Assembly (NCBI GenBank): GCA_021151665.1
Contig: JAGKWW010000029.1
Location: 1 to 35,375, forward strand
Origin: Flavobacteriaceae bacterium
GTDB lineage: Bacteria > Bacteroidota > Bacteroidia > Flavobacteriales > Flavobacteriaceae
Reading direction: 5' to 3'
DNA: 35,375 bases
A program made the translations under genes and the position numbers. Positions 1-9,100 of the stretch are shown in pieces. Under the pieces are notes generated by a model. It ran no database searches and had not been told where the DNA came from. It was given only the letters and a program-made list of their open reading frames with translations. The first letter of the stretch is position 1. Each line of letters opens with the position of its first letter.

Positions 1-20
1 AGCTTAACCATTACCCTGCC

Positions 21-2396
21 ATGACTAAAAGAAGAAATGCCGGAAACAAATTCCAGCCTTATACCAAACTTATCGAACAGCTGGCCGCACAGCAACATCA
101 TAATGATACAGATTCGGATACACTTCCCGAAATCGTGGTGCTTACAACTTTCCCTCCGAGGCAATGCGGTATTGCCACCTATTCGCAGGACCTTATCAAG
201 GCGCTGAACAACCAGTACGTAGATTCTTTTTCGATAAAGATGTGCGCCCTTGAAAACCAAAATGAAAAACACACATACACCGATCCGGATGTAAAATATG
301 TGCTTGACACATCAAGCCCGGAGTCTTATATAGCTTTAGCGAAAACGTTTAACGAAGATGCCAATGTAAAAGTGGTGCTTATACAGCACGAGTTCGGTCT
401 TTTCCACGAAACGGAAGCCGAGTTTATCGCTTTCATCAATGCGCTTCAAAAGCCGTTGAGCGTGGTGTTCCATACCGTTTTGCCTAACCCTAATGAAGTA
501 TTTAAAGCGAATGTGCAGGAAATACTTAACCGGGTAGACTCACTTATTGTAATGACAAATAACGCTGCCGATATCCTTGTAAGGGATTATATCATCGACC
601 GCGATAAGATAGCTGTGATCCCACATGGCACCCACCTGGTTCCCCATGCTGAAAAATCGGAACTGAAACGTAAATATGGCTACGAAGGCCGGCAGATACT
701 TTCAACTTTCGGATTGCTGAGTTCGGGAAAAAGCATTGAAACTACACTTGATGCGCTTCCTAAAGTAGTTGATAAAGCGCCGGAAGTACTTTTCCTCATC
801 ATTGGGAAAACCCACCCTACTGTGGCATTGAATGAAGGCGAGCAATACCGGGAATTCCTTCAACAAAAAATAGAAGACCTCGGGCTGCAGCACAACGTCG
901 CTTTCATCAATAAATATGTCGCACTGGATGAGTTGCTGGAGTATCTTCAGATGACCGACATCTACCTGTTTACCAGCAAAGACCCCAACCAGGCCGTAAG
1001 CGGTACATTCTCGTATGCTTTAAGCTGCGGTTGCGCGATTATATCTACTCCAATACCGCATGCCAAAGAGGTGCTGGCAGGTGATACCGGACTCACTTTC
1101 GATTTCGGGAATTCGGAACAGCTGGCCGACGCCATCAATACCTTGATATTTGACGTTGAGCTTCGCCACAAAATGGTGCTCAACGGCCTGCACAAGATCA
1201 TGCACACCGCCTGGGAAAATTCTGCTGTAAGCCATGCACGCCTGTTGGAGAAAACTTCAGGTGGTTCGCTAAGGCTTCAGTATCGTAACCCGGAAGTGAA
1301 CCTGGAGCACATTAAGCGTATGACAACAGATTTCGGTATGCTCCAGTTTGCCAAGCTCAACAAACCGGACATCAACAGCGGCTATACGATAGACGACAAT
1401 GCCCGTGCACTGATAGCCATGTGCCAGTACTATAAAAAATACCGCGACCAGAGTGTGCTGCGCTACATGAGGATCTATCTCAACTTTATAGAGCATTGCC
1501 AGTGCGCCGATGGAAGGCTGATGAATTATGTAGATTACAACACTAAATTCTCTGCGGCGAACTTCAATGAAAACCTTGAAGACAGTTCGGGCCGTGCTAT
1601 GTGGGCACTTGGTTACATCATATCGCTGGCGCCAATACTCCCGGTAGACATGATTGTGAAGGCCGAAAGGGTATTCCAGAAATCGCTTAGCCTTACCAAA
1701 AACATGTACAGTACCCGTGCTATGGCATTTGTGATCAAGGGATTGTACTATTACAACCGCCAGGTAAAAGATACCGATACTATGATCTACATCAAGCTTT
1801 TCGGCGACAGGCTGGTGCAAATGTACCGCCACGAAGCAGAAGAGGACTGGAAGTGGTTTGAGGGCTATCTTACCTATGCCAACAGTTTGCTGCCGGAAGC
1901 CCTGCTTTTGTGCTACGCTATTACAGGGGAAAGCGTATATGCCGAAATTGCGCGCGAATCGTTTGACTGGCTGCTGGAAATGACGTTTGACGAAAACAGT
2001 ATAAAAGTAATTTCTAACCGCAGCTGGTTTTTCAAAGGAAGCCAGGCAGAGCGTTTCGGCGAACAGCCGATAGATGTGGCCTACACGATACTCGCGCTGC
2101 GCAAATTCCATGATATCTTCAAGGACGAAAAATACCTTATCAAAATGGAAATGGCGTTCAACTGGTTCCTTGGCAACAACCACCTTGGCCAGATCGTTTA
2201 CAACCCGTGCACCGGAGGCTGCTTTGACGGGCTTGAAGAGCACAGCGTAAACCTAAACCAAGGCGCGGAATCTACTGTGAGTTACCTGATGGCGAGGCTT
2301 ACCGTAACCAAGTACTTTGGCAATCCTGATACCGTTTACTTCAGGAAGAAAATCAAGGCAGCGCGTGTTTCAGCACTTCGCACACTCGACTTTTAG
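21..2396 (+). CDS. GT4-type glycosyltransferase fused to an alpha/alpha-toroid-like C-terminal domain
   Basis: A 791-residue protein. Residues about 36-415 look like a GT-B fold family 4 glycosyltransferase: an N-terminal strand with PPRQCGIATYSQDL, the segment LLSSGKSIETTLDAL at the start of the second Rossmann lobe, and SYALSCGCAIISTPIPHAKEVL, the usual donor-sugar site ending in a glutamate. Residues about 430-791 are helical, with repeated aromatic and acidic positions (DDNARAL, EDSSGRAMWALG, WKWFEGYLTYANS) reminiscent of (alpha/alpha) barrel glycosidase or phosphorylase folds. The protein is cytoplasmic, with no signal peptide or membrane segment. Family members in Bacteroidetes often sit beside a GH130 mannoside phosphorylase, but whatever lies upstream is outside the window. 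Acceptor and donor are unknown. The ATG is the first start in frame, 20 bases into the window. Confidence 0.85.
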   Translation: MTKRRNAGNKFQPYTKLIEQLAAQQHHNDTDSDTLPEIVVLTTFPPRQCGIATYSQDLIKALNNQYVDSFSIKMCALENQNEKHTYTDPDVKYVLDTSSPESYIALAKTFNEDANVKVVLIQHEFGLFHETEAEFIAFINALQKPLSVVFHTVLPNPNEVFKANVQEILNRVDSLIVMTNNAADILVRDYIIDRDKIAVIPHGTHLVPHAEKSELKRKYGYEGRQILSTFGLLSSGKSIETTLDALPKVVDKAPEVLFLIIGKTHPTVALNEGEQYREFLQQKIEDLGLQHNVAFINKYVALDELLEYLQMTDIYLFTSKDPNQAVSGTFSYALSCGCAIISTPIPHAKEVLAGDTGLTFDFGNSEQLADAINTLIFDVELRHKMVLNGLHKIMHTAWENSAVSHARLLEKTSGGSLRLQYRNPEVNLEHIKRMTTDFGMLQFAKLNKPDINSGYTIDDNARALIAMCQYYKKYRDQSVLRYMRIYLNFIEHCQCADGRLMNYVDYNTKFSAANFNENLEDSSGRAMWALGYIISLAPILPVDMIVKAERVFQKSLSLTKNMYSTRAMAFVIKGLYYYNRQVKDTDTMIYIKLFGDRLVQMYRHEAEEDWKWFEGYLTYANSLLPEALLLCYAITGESVYAEIARESFDWLLEMTFDENSIKVISNRSWFFKGSQAERFGEQPIDVAYTILALRKFHDIFKDEKYLIKMEMAFNWFLGNNHLGQIVYNPCTGGCFDGLEEHSVNLNQGAESTVSYLMARLTVTKYFGNPDTVYFRKKIKAARVSALRTLDF

Positions 2397-2422
2397 TCCC
2401 CACAGTACTACTGTATATAAAC

Positions 2423-2452
2423 GAAGAGCAGGCTTTCAGGAGCCTGCTCTTC
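2423..2452. terminator. Hairpin between convergent genes
   Basis: A perfect 12-bp inverted repeat (gaagagcaggct / agcctgctcttc) with a 6-base loop. It lies 27 bases after the glycosyltransferase stop and 21 bases before the stop of the convergent lipoprotein gene. The T-rich tail is weak on both sides, so it is probably a shared bidirectional terminator. Confidence 0.75.
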
Positions 2453-2473
2453 TCATTTGTATGTGTACTTTAA

Positions 2474-2971
2474 TTATTGTTCTATAACCCTTACCTCATG
2501 CCCTTCAGACTGGAGTGCAGCCATAACAGCATCATAATTGTTTACGTTAACAGTACTGGAAAAATCAGCCGGTACAATAACTACGCGGAAGACTTTATCC
2601 TGCGTAACAGAAGCCGGAAGGGTGGAGAGATCAGCACTTCCATCCATGAATATCCGGAAGCTGTTGGCGCTGAAATCAAAATTGTACTGGTACGTTTCGC
2701 CGCCGGAATAGTAAACTTGTGGAAGAAGCGCCCATACATCCTGGCTGCCGTTGGCGCCTACAAGCTCATAAACAAGCAGAACATCAGAATTGTAGATGTT
2801 AGGGTTAAGCGTATACAGGTTAGAGAAGTTATTGGCAACGGTAAAATCAACATTGTCAACCTCAAATACCTCGCTGTAGGTATCGTTATCAATACGGTTG
2901 TCGTCGCTGTTGTCGCAAGAAGTCAATGCTAACATACCTGTAATACTGAAGAGTAAAAGTATCTTTTTCAT
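2474..2971 (-). CDS. Small lipoprotein of unknown function
   Basis: 165 residues with a lipoprotein signal: MKKILLLF, a hydrophobic run, then the lipobox LTSC with the modified Cys at about residue 19. The Asp/Asn-rich stretch that follows (DNSDDNRIDND) is the kind of acidic tether seen on exported Flavobacterium lipoproteins. The mature part is predicted beta-rich, with FTVANNF, YNFDFSANSFRIFMDG and FRVVIVPADF. No catalytic motif was seen. It probably folds as a small beta domain at the cell surface or periplasmic membrane. It is convergent with the glycosyltransferase and divergent from the DUF1543 gene, so it is likely monocistronic. Confidence 0.75.
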   Translation of the reverse strand: MKKILLLFSITGMLALTSCDNSDDNRIDNDTYSEVFEVDNVDFTVANNFSNLYTLNPNIYNSDVLLVYELVGANGSQDVWALLPQVYYSGGETYQYNFDFSANSFRIFMDGSADLSTLPASVTQDKVFRVVIVPADFSSTVNVNNYDAVMAALQSEGHEVRVIEQ

Positions 2972-3074
2972 AGTGTAAATGGTTTGGATAATGTTTTAGA
3001 TTAAATTTTAGTAAACCTAAACCAAAAACCGAACCAATTTTTGATTTTAGGTTTAATTTAGCAAAACAAATGGC

Positions 3075-3082
3075 TACATTTG
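3075..3082 (+). promoter_or_regulatory. Candidate -7 box of the DUF1543 gene
   Basis: TACATTTG fits the Bacteroidetes TAnnTTTG consensus exactly. TTTA lies 19 bases upstream as a weak -33 element. The predicted +1 falls on the A of the ATG at 3086, so either the mRNA is leaderless or translation begins at the in-frame ATG at 3113. Confidence 0.5.
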
Positions 3083-3085
3083 AAT

Positions 3086-3643
3086 ATGGAGATTCAGAAA
3101 CTCAGCCTTTTTATGGTTCTTGTCGGGTGCACGCCGAAAGGCAGGCTTACAGAACAGCATGATATTTATTTCGGGATTGGCGACACTATACAAAGCCTGA
3201 TACCCCAAATTTACAATTTCTGGCCTGACGGAGGAACACTTCATATAGACGCATGGCGTGAAGTTACGAAAGTAGGCAACTACCGTATCGATATTGTTTC
3301 AAAAAAGGACGATTCGCTTACACCTTCACTGTTCTTCCTGAACCTTGGCGGTTACCGCCCCGGCGAGTTTGAAGAATATCACTATAAGATGCTATCGGTA
3401 GCGGAGTCGGCAGGACAGGCCGTAAAACAAGCTAAGCAAACCGCCTTTTACAAACACTTTGGCTTTAAAGGCGCCGAATCGCACGTTGATGAAAAATACG
3501 GGCTGGACGTTGATGACATGCACAAGGTTATAGATGTGCTTCCGCAGTTTTTAAAAGACCGGTACAGCATACAGATATCCGAAATTGAAGAAGGCGACGA
3601 AGATGAGCTGCACATCGGCTATCTGAAGATCAAGAAGCCTTGA
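3086..3643 (+). CDS. DUF1543 domain-containing protein
   Basis: 185 residues from the ATG at 3086; a TTG two codons upstream keeps the frame open but is a poor choice. The start LSLFMVLVGCTPKGRLTEQHDIYFGIGDTI matches the DUF1543 signature (a strand ending in a Gly, then a conserved EQHD/EVHD). A second related half follows after about residue 100, beginning near YKMLSVAES. The function of the family is unknown. The protein is soluble and cytoplasmic. The start is uncertain because a good promoter box ends four bases before the ATG; starting at Met-10 (3113) would remove part of the first strand. Its stop codon directly abuts the stop of the convergent T9SS gene, with no intergenic base. Confidence 0.8.
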   Translation: MEIQKLSLFMVLVGCTPKGRLTEQHDIYFGIGDTIQSLIPQIYNFWPDGGTLHIDAWREVTKVGNYRIDIVSKKDDSLTPSLFFLNLGGYRPGEFEEYHYKMLSVAESAGQAVKQAKQTAFYKHFGFKGAESHVDEKYGLDVDDMHKVIDVLPQFLKDRYSIQISEIEEGDEDELHIGYLKIKKP

Positions 3644-4879
3644 TCATTTCTTCTTGATAAGCTTAAAAGCAAAGTTGTAGCCATCGCCTATCCGGAGCGA
3701 ATACAGGCCATCCGCAATACTACTGATATCAAGTTCATTGTGGGTACTGCGCAATGCGCCGCGTAATACCATCTTCCCTGTCATATCTATAAAATAATAG
3801 CCCATTCCTACCATGTTGATATCGCAGTCAATATACAGCACATCGCCAGCCGGATTGGGATAAATACGTATGCTGTCCTGCAATTCTTCCTCAGGCGTGT
3901 TTAATGCGGGCAATGAACTCAGATACCCCTGGAGATAAGGCGCGAGATTGAAACGGTGCAATTTCTGGGCAACACTTATGACGAACTGCGACAGCTTTTC
4001 ATTCGTAACAAAATATTCCGTTCCGTTTGCGGTAGTGATACCTTCGGTCTGGTGAAAGGAAAGCGACACATTAAGCTTGCGCTTATTACCCGAGAAAAAG
4101 TTGTGCCCGTTAAAACCATATAACAGGTACATGAATGGCTGCACGGTACCGCTATAACCGGTAAGCACAATAACCCGCCTGTCTTCAAGGTAAGCCGCCC
4201 CGGTAATCAGCCCGTTTACATTATAAGTATCTTGTAGTTGGGCCACATAATTTCCGGGAACTTTCGGCAACGCGTACACCGACGTCTTTTTGCTGACCCA
4301 TTGCTTCGTAAACAGGTAAAGGCTATCCTGTGAAACCACGAATGCCTCACAATCGAAATCGCTGTTATTGCCTCCGGTAGATGCAAAGCTTGTCTGGTTG
4401 GAATAGGTAAAGTTGATATATTCGGGCTGGATCACGCCGTTTGCAATTTGCTGCTTGCCAATCCGTATAATTTTCAGGTTGGTCCTGTTTCCGCCATTAT
4501 TGTTTCCAAAATCGCCAATATAAATATAATTCGCGTCCTGAGCGGCCTCTTCCCAATCAATATTGGTAACGCCTGTCAGCGGGATGGTCTGCAATATCTG
4601 CCCTGTCGTACTATCGAGCTTATAAAGGTTGGTATCTGTATTATCATTATGGGTATACAGGTAGCCATCCCACATAAAGAGGCCTGAAGTTTCCTCGATA
4701 GCTTGCGGAAGCGCTACGCTCGCTACAGGCGCAACCGATGCATTGGCATACGTGCAGCTGCCATCGTTTACAGTGGCTGCAGGATTGTAGTTATTAGAGA
4801 GTGGGTCGGTACATCCCGACAGCTGGCCGTATGAAAGGTATACAGCAAAGAGCATCAGCAGGGTAAGGCGTGTTTTCAT
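3644..4879 (-). CDS. T9SS type A sorting-domain secreted protein
   Basis: 411 residues from the ATG at 4879. The open frame extends 16 codons upstream, but this Met gives a clean signal peptide (MKTRLTLLMLFAVYLSYGQ). Residues 23-44 are a short Cys-flanked module (GCTDPLSNNYNPAATVNDGSC) common in secreted Bacteroidetes proteins. Residues about 50-330 are beta-rich with repeated aromatic and Gly positions (IDWEEAAQDANYIYIGDFGNN), compatible with a propeller-like fold. Residues 336-411 are a type A C-terminal domain (RIYPNPAGDVLYI, then DISSIADGLYSLRI, ending FKLIKKK), which directs export through the type IX secretion system and surface anchoring or release. Substrate and role are unknown. Confidence 0.88.
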   Translation of the reverse strand: MKTRLTLLMLFAVYLSYGQLSGCTDPLSNNYNPAATVNDGSCTYANASVAPVASVALPQAIEETSGLFMWDGYLYTHNDNTDTNLYKLDSTTGQILQTIPLTGVTNIDWEEAAQDANYIYIGDFGNNNGGNRTNLKIIRIGKQQIANGVIQPEYINFTYSNQTSFASTGGNNSDFDCEAFVVSQDSLYLFTKQWVSKKTSVYALPKVPGNYVAQLQDTYNVNGLITGAAYLEDRRVIVLTGYSGTVQPFMYLLYGFNGHNFFSGNKRKLNVSLSFHQTEGITTANGTEYFVTNEKLSQFVISVAQKLHRFNLAPYLQGYLSSLPALNTPEEELQDSIRIYPNPAGDVLYIDCDINMVGMGYYFIDMTGKMVLRGALRSTHNELDISSIADGLYSLRIGDGYNFAFKLIKKK

Positions 4880-5031
4880 TGCTTTAGCTTTTCTATAAAG
4901 GTACATTCTCCCAACTTCTAAAACCACACATTTACCACTCCTTTAGCACGTTGCCCAAAGCTAATCATAAGTTAAATAAGTATTATCCTGCAAAACCTCT
5001 TACTAACTTTAAATTACTAAAAACAAACATC

Positions 5032-5151
5032 ATGAGAGATTTACTGAGAGCACTGCTGGCCGGATGGGGTGCAAAAAAACTGGGCTTCGGCTGCTTTGGC
5101 ACCGTAATAGCCTTCTTTGTGATATATTACCTGCTTAAGCACGTATTTTAG
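5032..5151 (+). CDS. 39-residue single-pass membrane miniprotein
   Basis: Starts at the ATG at 5032. The frame is open from 4951 but the upstream part is unconvincing. It has an amphipathic N-terminus (MRDLLRALLAGWGAKKLGFG), then one hydrophobic helix (FGTVIAFFVIYYLLKHVF). The Gly-rich turn and the length give a typical conserved small inner-membrane protein; I recall similar miniproteins in Flavobacterium but cannot name a family. A bidirectional terminator follows 12 bases after its stop. Function unknown. Confidence 0.6.
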   Translation: MRDLLRALLAGWGAKKLGFGCFGTVIAFFVIYYLLKHVF

Positions 5152-5163
5152 CCAAAAAAGGTA

Positions 5164-5185
5164 AAGCCTTCCGGATGGGAGGCTT
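5164..5185. terminator. Bidirectional terminator
   Basis: A 9-bp stem (aagccttcc / gggaggctt, one G-T pair) with loop ggat. On the minus strand it is followed by a run of six T, giving a strong terminator for the lipoprotein gene whose stop codon overlaps the stem. On the plus strand it closes the miniprotein gene. Confidence 0.75.
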
Positions 5186-6026
5186 ATTCGTAATATATCT
5201 TTGATGACAGGCTGGCAGGGGATGGACCGTATTGCTGATAGACAGCAATGGGATAGCCCTGATCATCTTCTTCGTAATTATTAATCCTCGGATAAATTGC
5301 ACCGGCATATTGTGCATTTTCCAAATAACGGTCGTGAGCCCAAGGGTGGTCGTTAAGGTCGTAAAGCAAAATCCTGTTATTCTTACCACCCACCATATCA
5401 TCCGGGAAACTAACAAAATTTCCGGATAAATCGCCGGCCCCGTACTCGAAAGTAGAAATGGAGGTCGTGTCGCGGTACATTACTATATTATTACCCTCAT
5501 ACGTCAATTCACGCCTTACCTCTCCATCTACAATCAATTGTATTATTTTCCCGGTGTCATCAAGAAGATACGTCATCATTCCGCCATCAGGATAGTGGCC
5601 AATTATCGTATTTCCCTGATAGGTAAAGGTACGGGTAGAAGTTGCACTTTCAGAAGCGGATTGATAGGCATAAGTCGCGGACACCATTCGCCCCTGACTA
5701 TCATAAGTTGCAGAAAATGAGTCGGTGTTTCCATTACCTACAACGGTACTTACATTTGATGAAAGTAAACCCTGCTCATTATAAGTGTATACATACCTAA
5801 GCCAGGGAGACCCGCCTACACCGCCAATAACATCCTTTGTTACCGGCTTATTATTTTCAAAAGTTATTCTGGACGACACATACGTATTTCCGGAAGCATC
5901 TTTATCGAATGTCTCAATTTTAGCGATTTGGCGACCCGGTAAATCTACAACTTCTTCCGGGCCGGGTTCGCAGGAAAACGACAGTGTCACCATCAACAAC
6001 AACCCAAAATATCTCGCTACAGTCAT
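5184..6026 (-). CDS. Lipoprotein with YD/RHS-like beta repeats
   Basis: 280 residues from the ATG at 6026; the longer frame begins with a GTG at 6050 and adds only a charged octapeptide. The signal is MTVARYFGLLLMVTLSFSC with the Cys at residue 19, followed by EPGPEE. The mature part has successive strands of the type YTYNEQGLLSS, ATYDSQGRMVSATY, YLLDDTGKIIQLIV and YDLNDHPWAHD, resembling the YD repeats of RHS proteins and of many short Bacteroidetes lipoproteins. It is probably anchored in the outer membrane. No catalytic residues were recognised. A terminator overlaps its 3' end. Confidence 0.75.
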   Translation of the reverse strand: MTVARYFGLLLMVTLSFSCEPGPEEVVDLPGRQIAKIETFDKDASGNTYVSSRITFENNKPVTKDVIGGVGGSPWLRYVYTYNEQGLLSSNVSTVVGNGNTDSFSATYDSQGRMVSATYAYQSASESATSTRTFTYQGNTIIGHYPDGGMMTYLLDDTGKIIQLIVDGEVRRELTYEGNNIVMYRDTTSISTFEYGAGDLSGNFVSFPDDMVGGKNNRILLYDLNDHPWAHDRYLENAQYAGAIYPRINNYEEDDQGYPIAVYQQYGPSPASLSSKIYYE

Positions 6027-6073
6027 GTATTTTATCTTTTTATGAGCCACCGGCTCTTCTTTTTTATCCCAGG

Positions 6074-6105
6074 CACTAAGCCCCTAAGTCCCTTAGCCTC
6101 TCAGC
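6074..6105. repeat. Four degenerate 8-bp tandem units
   Basis: The units cactaagc, ccctaagt, cccttagc and ctctcagc follow one another with a strict 8-base period, and the array ends exactly at the icmF stop codon. See the matching finding. Confidence 0.6.
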
Positions 6106-9100
6106 CTACATATTCCTCCTGTACTGCCCTCCCACTTCAAACAGCGCCGAAGTGATCTGGCCCAGCGAGCACACTTTGGCCGCTTCCATTAGCTGCTCAA
6201 AGATGTTGCGGTTTTGTATCGCCGCGTCCTGTACAAGGGCAAGCTGCTCTTTCACTGCCGCCTCATTAGCCTTATTCAGGTTCTCCAGGGTGTGTATCTG
6301 GAATTGCTTCTCTTCTTCCGTGGCACGGATAACCTCGGCAGGCACTACTGTAGGTGAACCTTTTGAACTTAGGAATGTGTTCACACCTATAATAGGGAAC
6401 TCGCCGGTATGCTTCAGCGTTTCGTAATACAGGCTTTCCTCCTGTATCTTGCTGCGCTGGTACATAGTTTCCATTGCGCCAAGCACGCCGCCCCTTTCGG
6501 TAATGCGGTCAAACTCTGCCAGCACCGCCTCCTCAACAAGATCGGTCAGCTCCTCAATAATAAAGGCACCCTGGATTGGGTTCTCATTTTTGGCAAGGCC
6601 GAGCTCTTTATTGATAATCAGCTGTATTGCCATGGCACGGCGTACGCTTTCCTCGGTTGGCGTAGTGATTGCCTCATCGTATGCATTGGTGTGCAGCGAG
6701 TTACAGTTATCATAAATGGCATACAATGCCTGAAGCGTAGTACGTATGTCGTTGAAATCGATTTCCTGTGCGTGCAGTGAACGGCCCGATGTCTGGATAT
6801 GGTATTTCAGCATCTGCGCACGTTCGTTGGCGCCATATTTATTTTTCAGCGCTTTCGCCCAGATCCTTCTTGCTACACGGCCAATTACCGCATACTCCGG
6901 ATCGATACCGTTACTGAAGAAGAACGACAGGTTTGGCCCAAAATCGTTGATGCTCATACCGCGGCTCAGGTAATACTCTACATAAGTGAAGCCATTAGAA
7001 AGCGTAAAGGCTAATTGCGTAATTGGGTTGGCTCCTGCTTCGGCTATGTGGTAGCCCGAAATAGAAACCGAATAGAAGTTGCGAACGTTCTTCTGGATGA
7101 AATATTCCTGAACGTCGCCCATCAGCCTCAAAGCAAACTCGGTAGAGAAGATGCAGGTGTTCTGAGCCTGGTCTTCTTTTAAAATGTCTGCCTGTACGGT
7201 ACCGCGCACCTGGCTTAGCGTACGCGTTTTTATTTCAGCATAAACATCGGCAGGAAGCACCTGGTCACCCGTTACGCCAAGCAGCATCAGCCCAAGGCCG
7301 TCATTACCCTGCGGGAGTTCGCCGTTGTAACGCGGACGCTTCACGCCTTTGCCTTCGTATATCTTTTTGATCTTTTCTTCAACCTCAGCTTCAAGCCCGT
7401 TTTCTTTGATGTAAAGCTCACACTGTTGGTCGATAGCGGCATTCATAAAGAACCCCAGCAGCATAGGTGCAGGGCCGTTTATGGTCATACTTACCGATGT
7501 CATGGGGTGCGCAAGGTTAAAGCCTGAATATAGTTTCTTGGCATCGTCCAGGCAGCAGATGGAAACACCGGCATTACCAATTTTACCATAAATATCCGGA
7601 CGGTGGCCGGGATCATTGCCATATAGCGTAACAGAGTCGAACGCCGTAGAAAGGCGCTTGGCCGGCATACCGAGGCTCACATAATGGAAACGCCTGTTGG
7701 TACGCTCGGGACCACCTTCTCCCGCAAACATACGGGTTGGGTCTTCGCCTTCACGCTTAAACGGATAAAGCCCCGAAGTGAACGGGAATTCGCCCGGTAC
7801 ATTTTCCTGCAGGCACCACCTAAGGATGTCACCCCATGCAGAATATTTAGGCAGCGCCACTTTAGGTATCTGCGTATGCGAAAGCGATTCGGTATGCGTT
7901 TGTATCCTGATCTCTTTATCCCTTACTTTAAAGGAATAAACAGGGTTCTTGTATTTATTTACTTTCTCATTCCACGTAAGGATCACTTCCCAGTTGTAAG
8001 GGTCGAGGTTCATTTTTACGCGGTCAAATTCCGCCACGAGCAGTTTTACCAGGTCGGCATTGGTGCCGGCAGCAGGTGTTACAGGCTCGATGCCGAACTT
8101 CGCCAACTCAGGCTTCACTCCGCCAACGGTTTCAATGGTTTTGTAAATGCCATAGAGCTTCTGGGCAACTTCCTGCTGACTCGCAGCTATCTCATCATAT
8201 TTGCGGTTGTTTTCCGCGATCTCGCTCAGGTAGCGTGTGCGGCTTGGTGGTATCACGTAGATCTTCTCGCTCATTTCGCGGGTGATCTCGAAAGTCGACT
8301 TCAGGTCGGCTCCGGTACGCTCGGCTACTTTGTCCATAATGGCTTTGTAGAGCGTGTTCATTCCGGGGTCGTTGAACTGCGAAGCAATCGTACCAAATAC
8401 CGGCATTTCGTCGGGGTTAACATCCCACAGATTGTGGTTGCGCTGGTACTGCTTCTTTACATCGCGGATGGCATCGAGTGCACCGCGCTTGTCAAATTTA
8501 TTAATGGCAACGAGGTCGGCAAAATCGAGCATATCAATCTTCTCAAGCTGGGTTGCAGCTCCAAACTCCGGGGTCATCACATAAAGTGAAACATCACTGT
8601 GGTCAAGGATTTCCGTATCGCTTTGCCCAATGCCCGAAGTTTCAAGAATGATCAAATCGTACTTCGCAGCCTTAAGCACCTGAATGGCCTCGGCTACATA
8701 TTTAGAAAGGGCAAGGTTGCTCTGCCTTGTGGCCAGCGAACGCATATAAACCCTCGGGTTATTAATGGCATTCATCCGGATACGGTCGCCCAGAAGCGCA
8801 CCGCCGGTTTTTCGTTTGGACGGGTCTACCGAAATGAGCCCTATCGTTTTTTCAGGGAAATCGATAAGGAAACGTCGCACCAACTCATCTACCAAAGACG
8901 ATTTACCTGCACCGCCTGTACCTGTAATACCCAACACAGGGATGGTAGCCGACTCGTTTTGCTTATGGATGGTATCCAGCGTTTCTTTGGCTACCTCAGG
9001 GAAGTTCTCTGCAGAAGAGATAACCCTCGCAATTGCTACCGGGTCTTTATCAGCAAGGTGGTTAAGTTCGCCGTTGAGCTTGTCGCCCACCGGGAAGTCC

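Noticed and set aside
1269..2243. 324-codon open frame on the minus strand inside the glycosyltransferase gene
   Set aside because: It lies fully antisense to a well-supported domain, has no recognisable motif or start context, and its composition follows from the opposite frame.
7684..8589. 301-codon open frame on the plus strand inside icmF
   Set aside because: It is antisense to conserved mutase and GTPase motifs; the His/Arg-rich translation with no domain is typical of a shadow frame.
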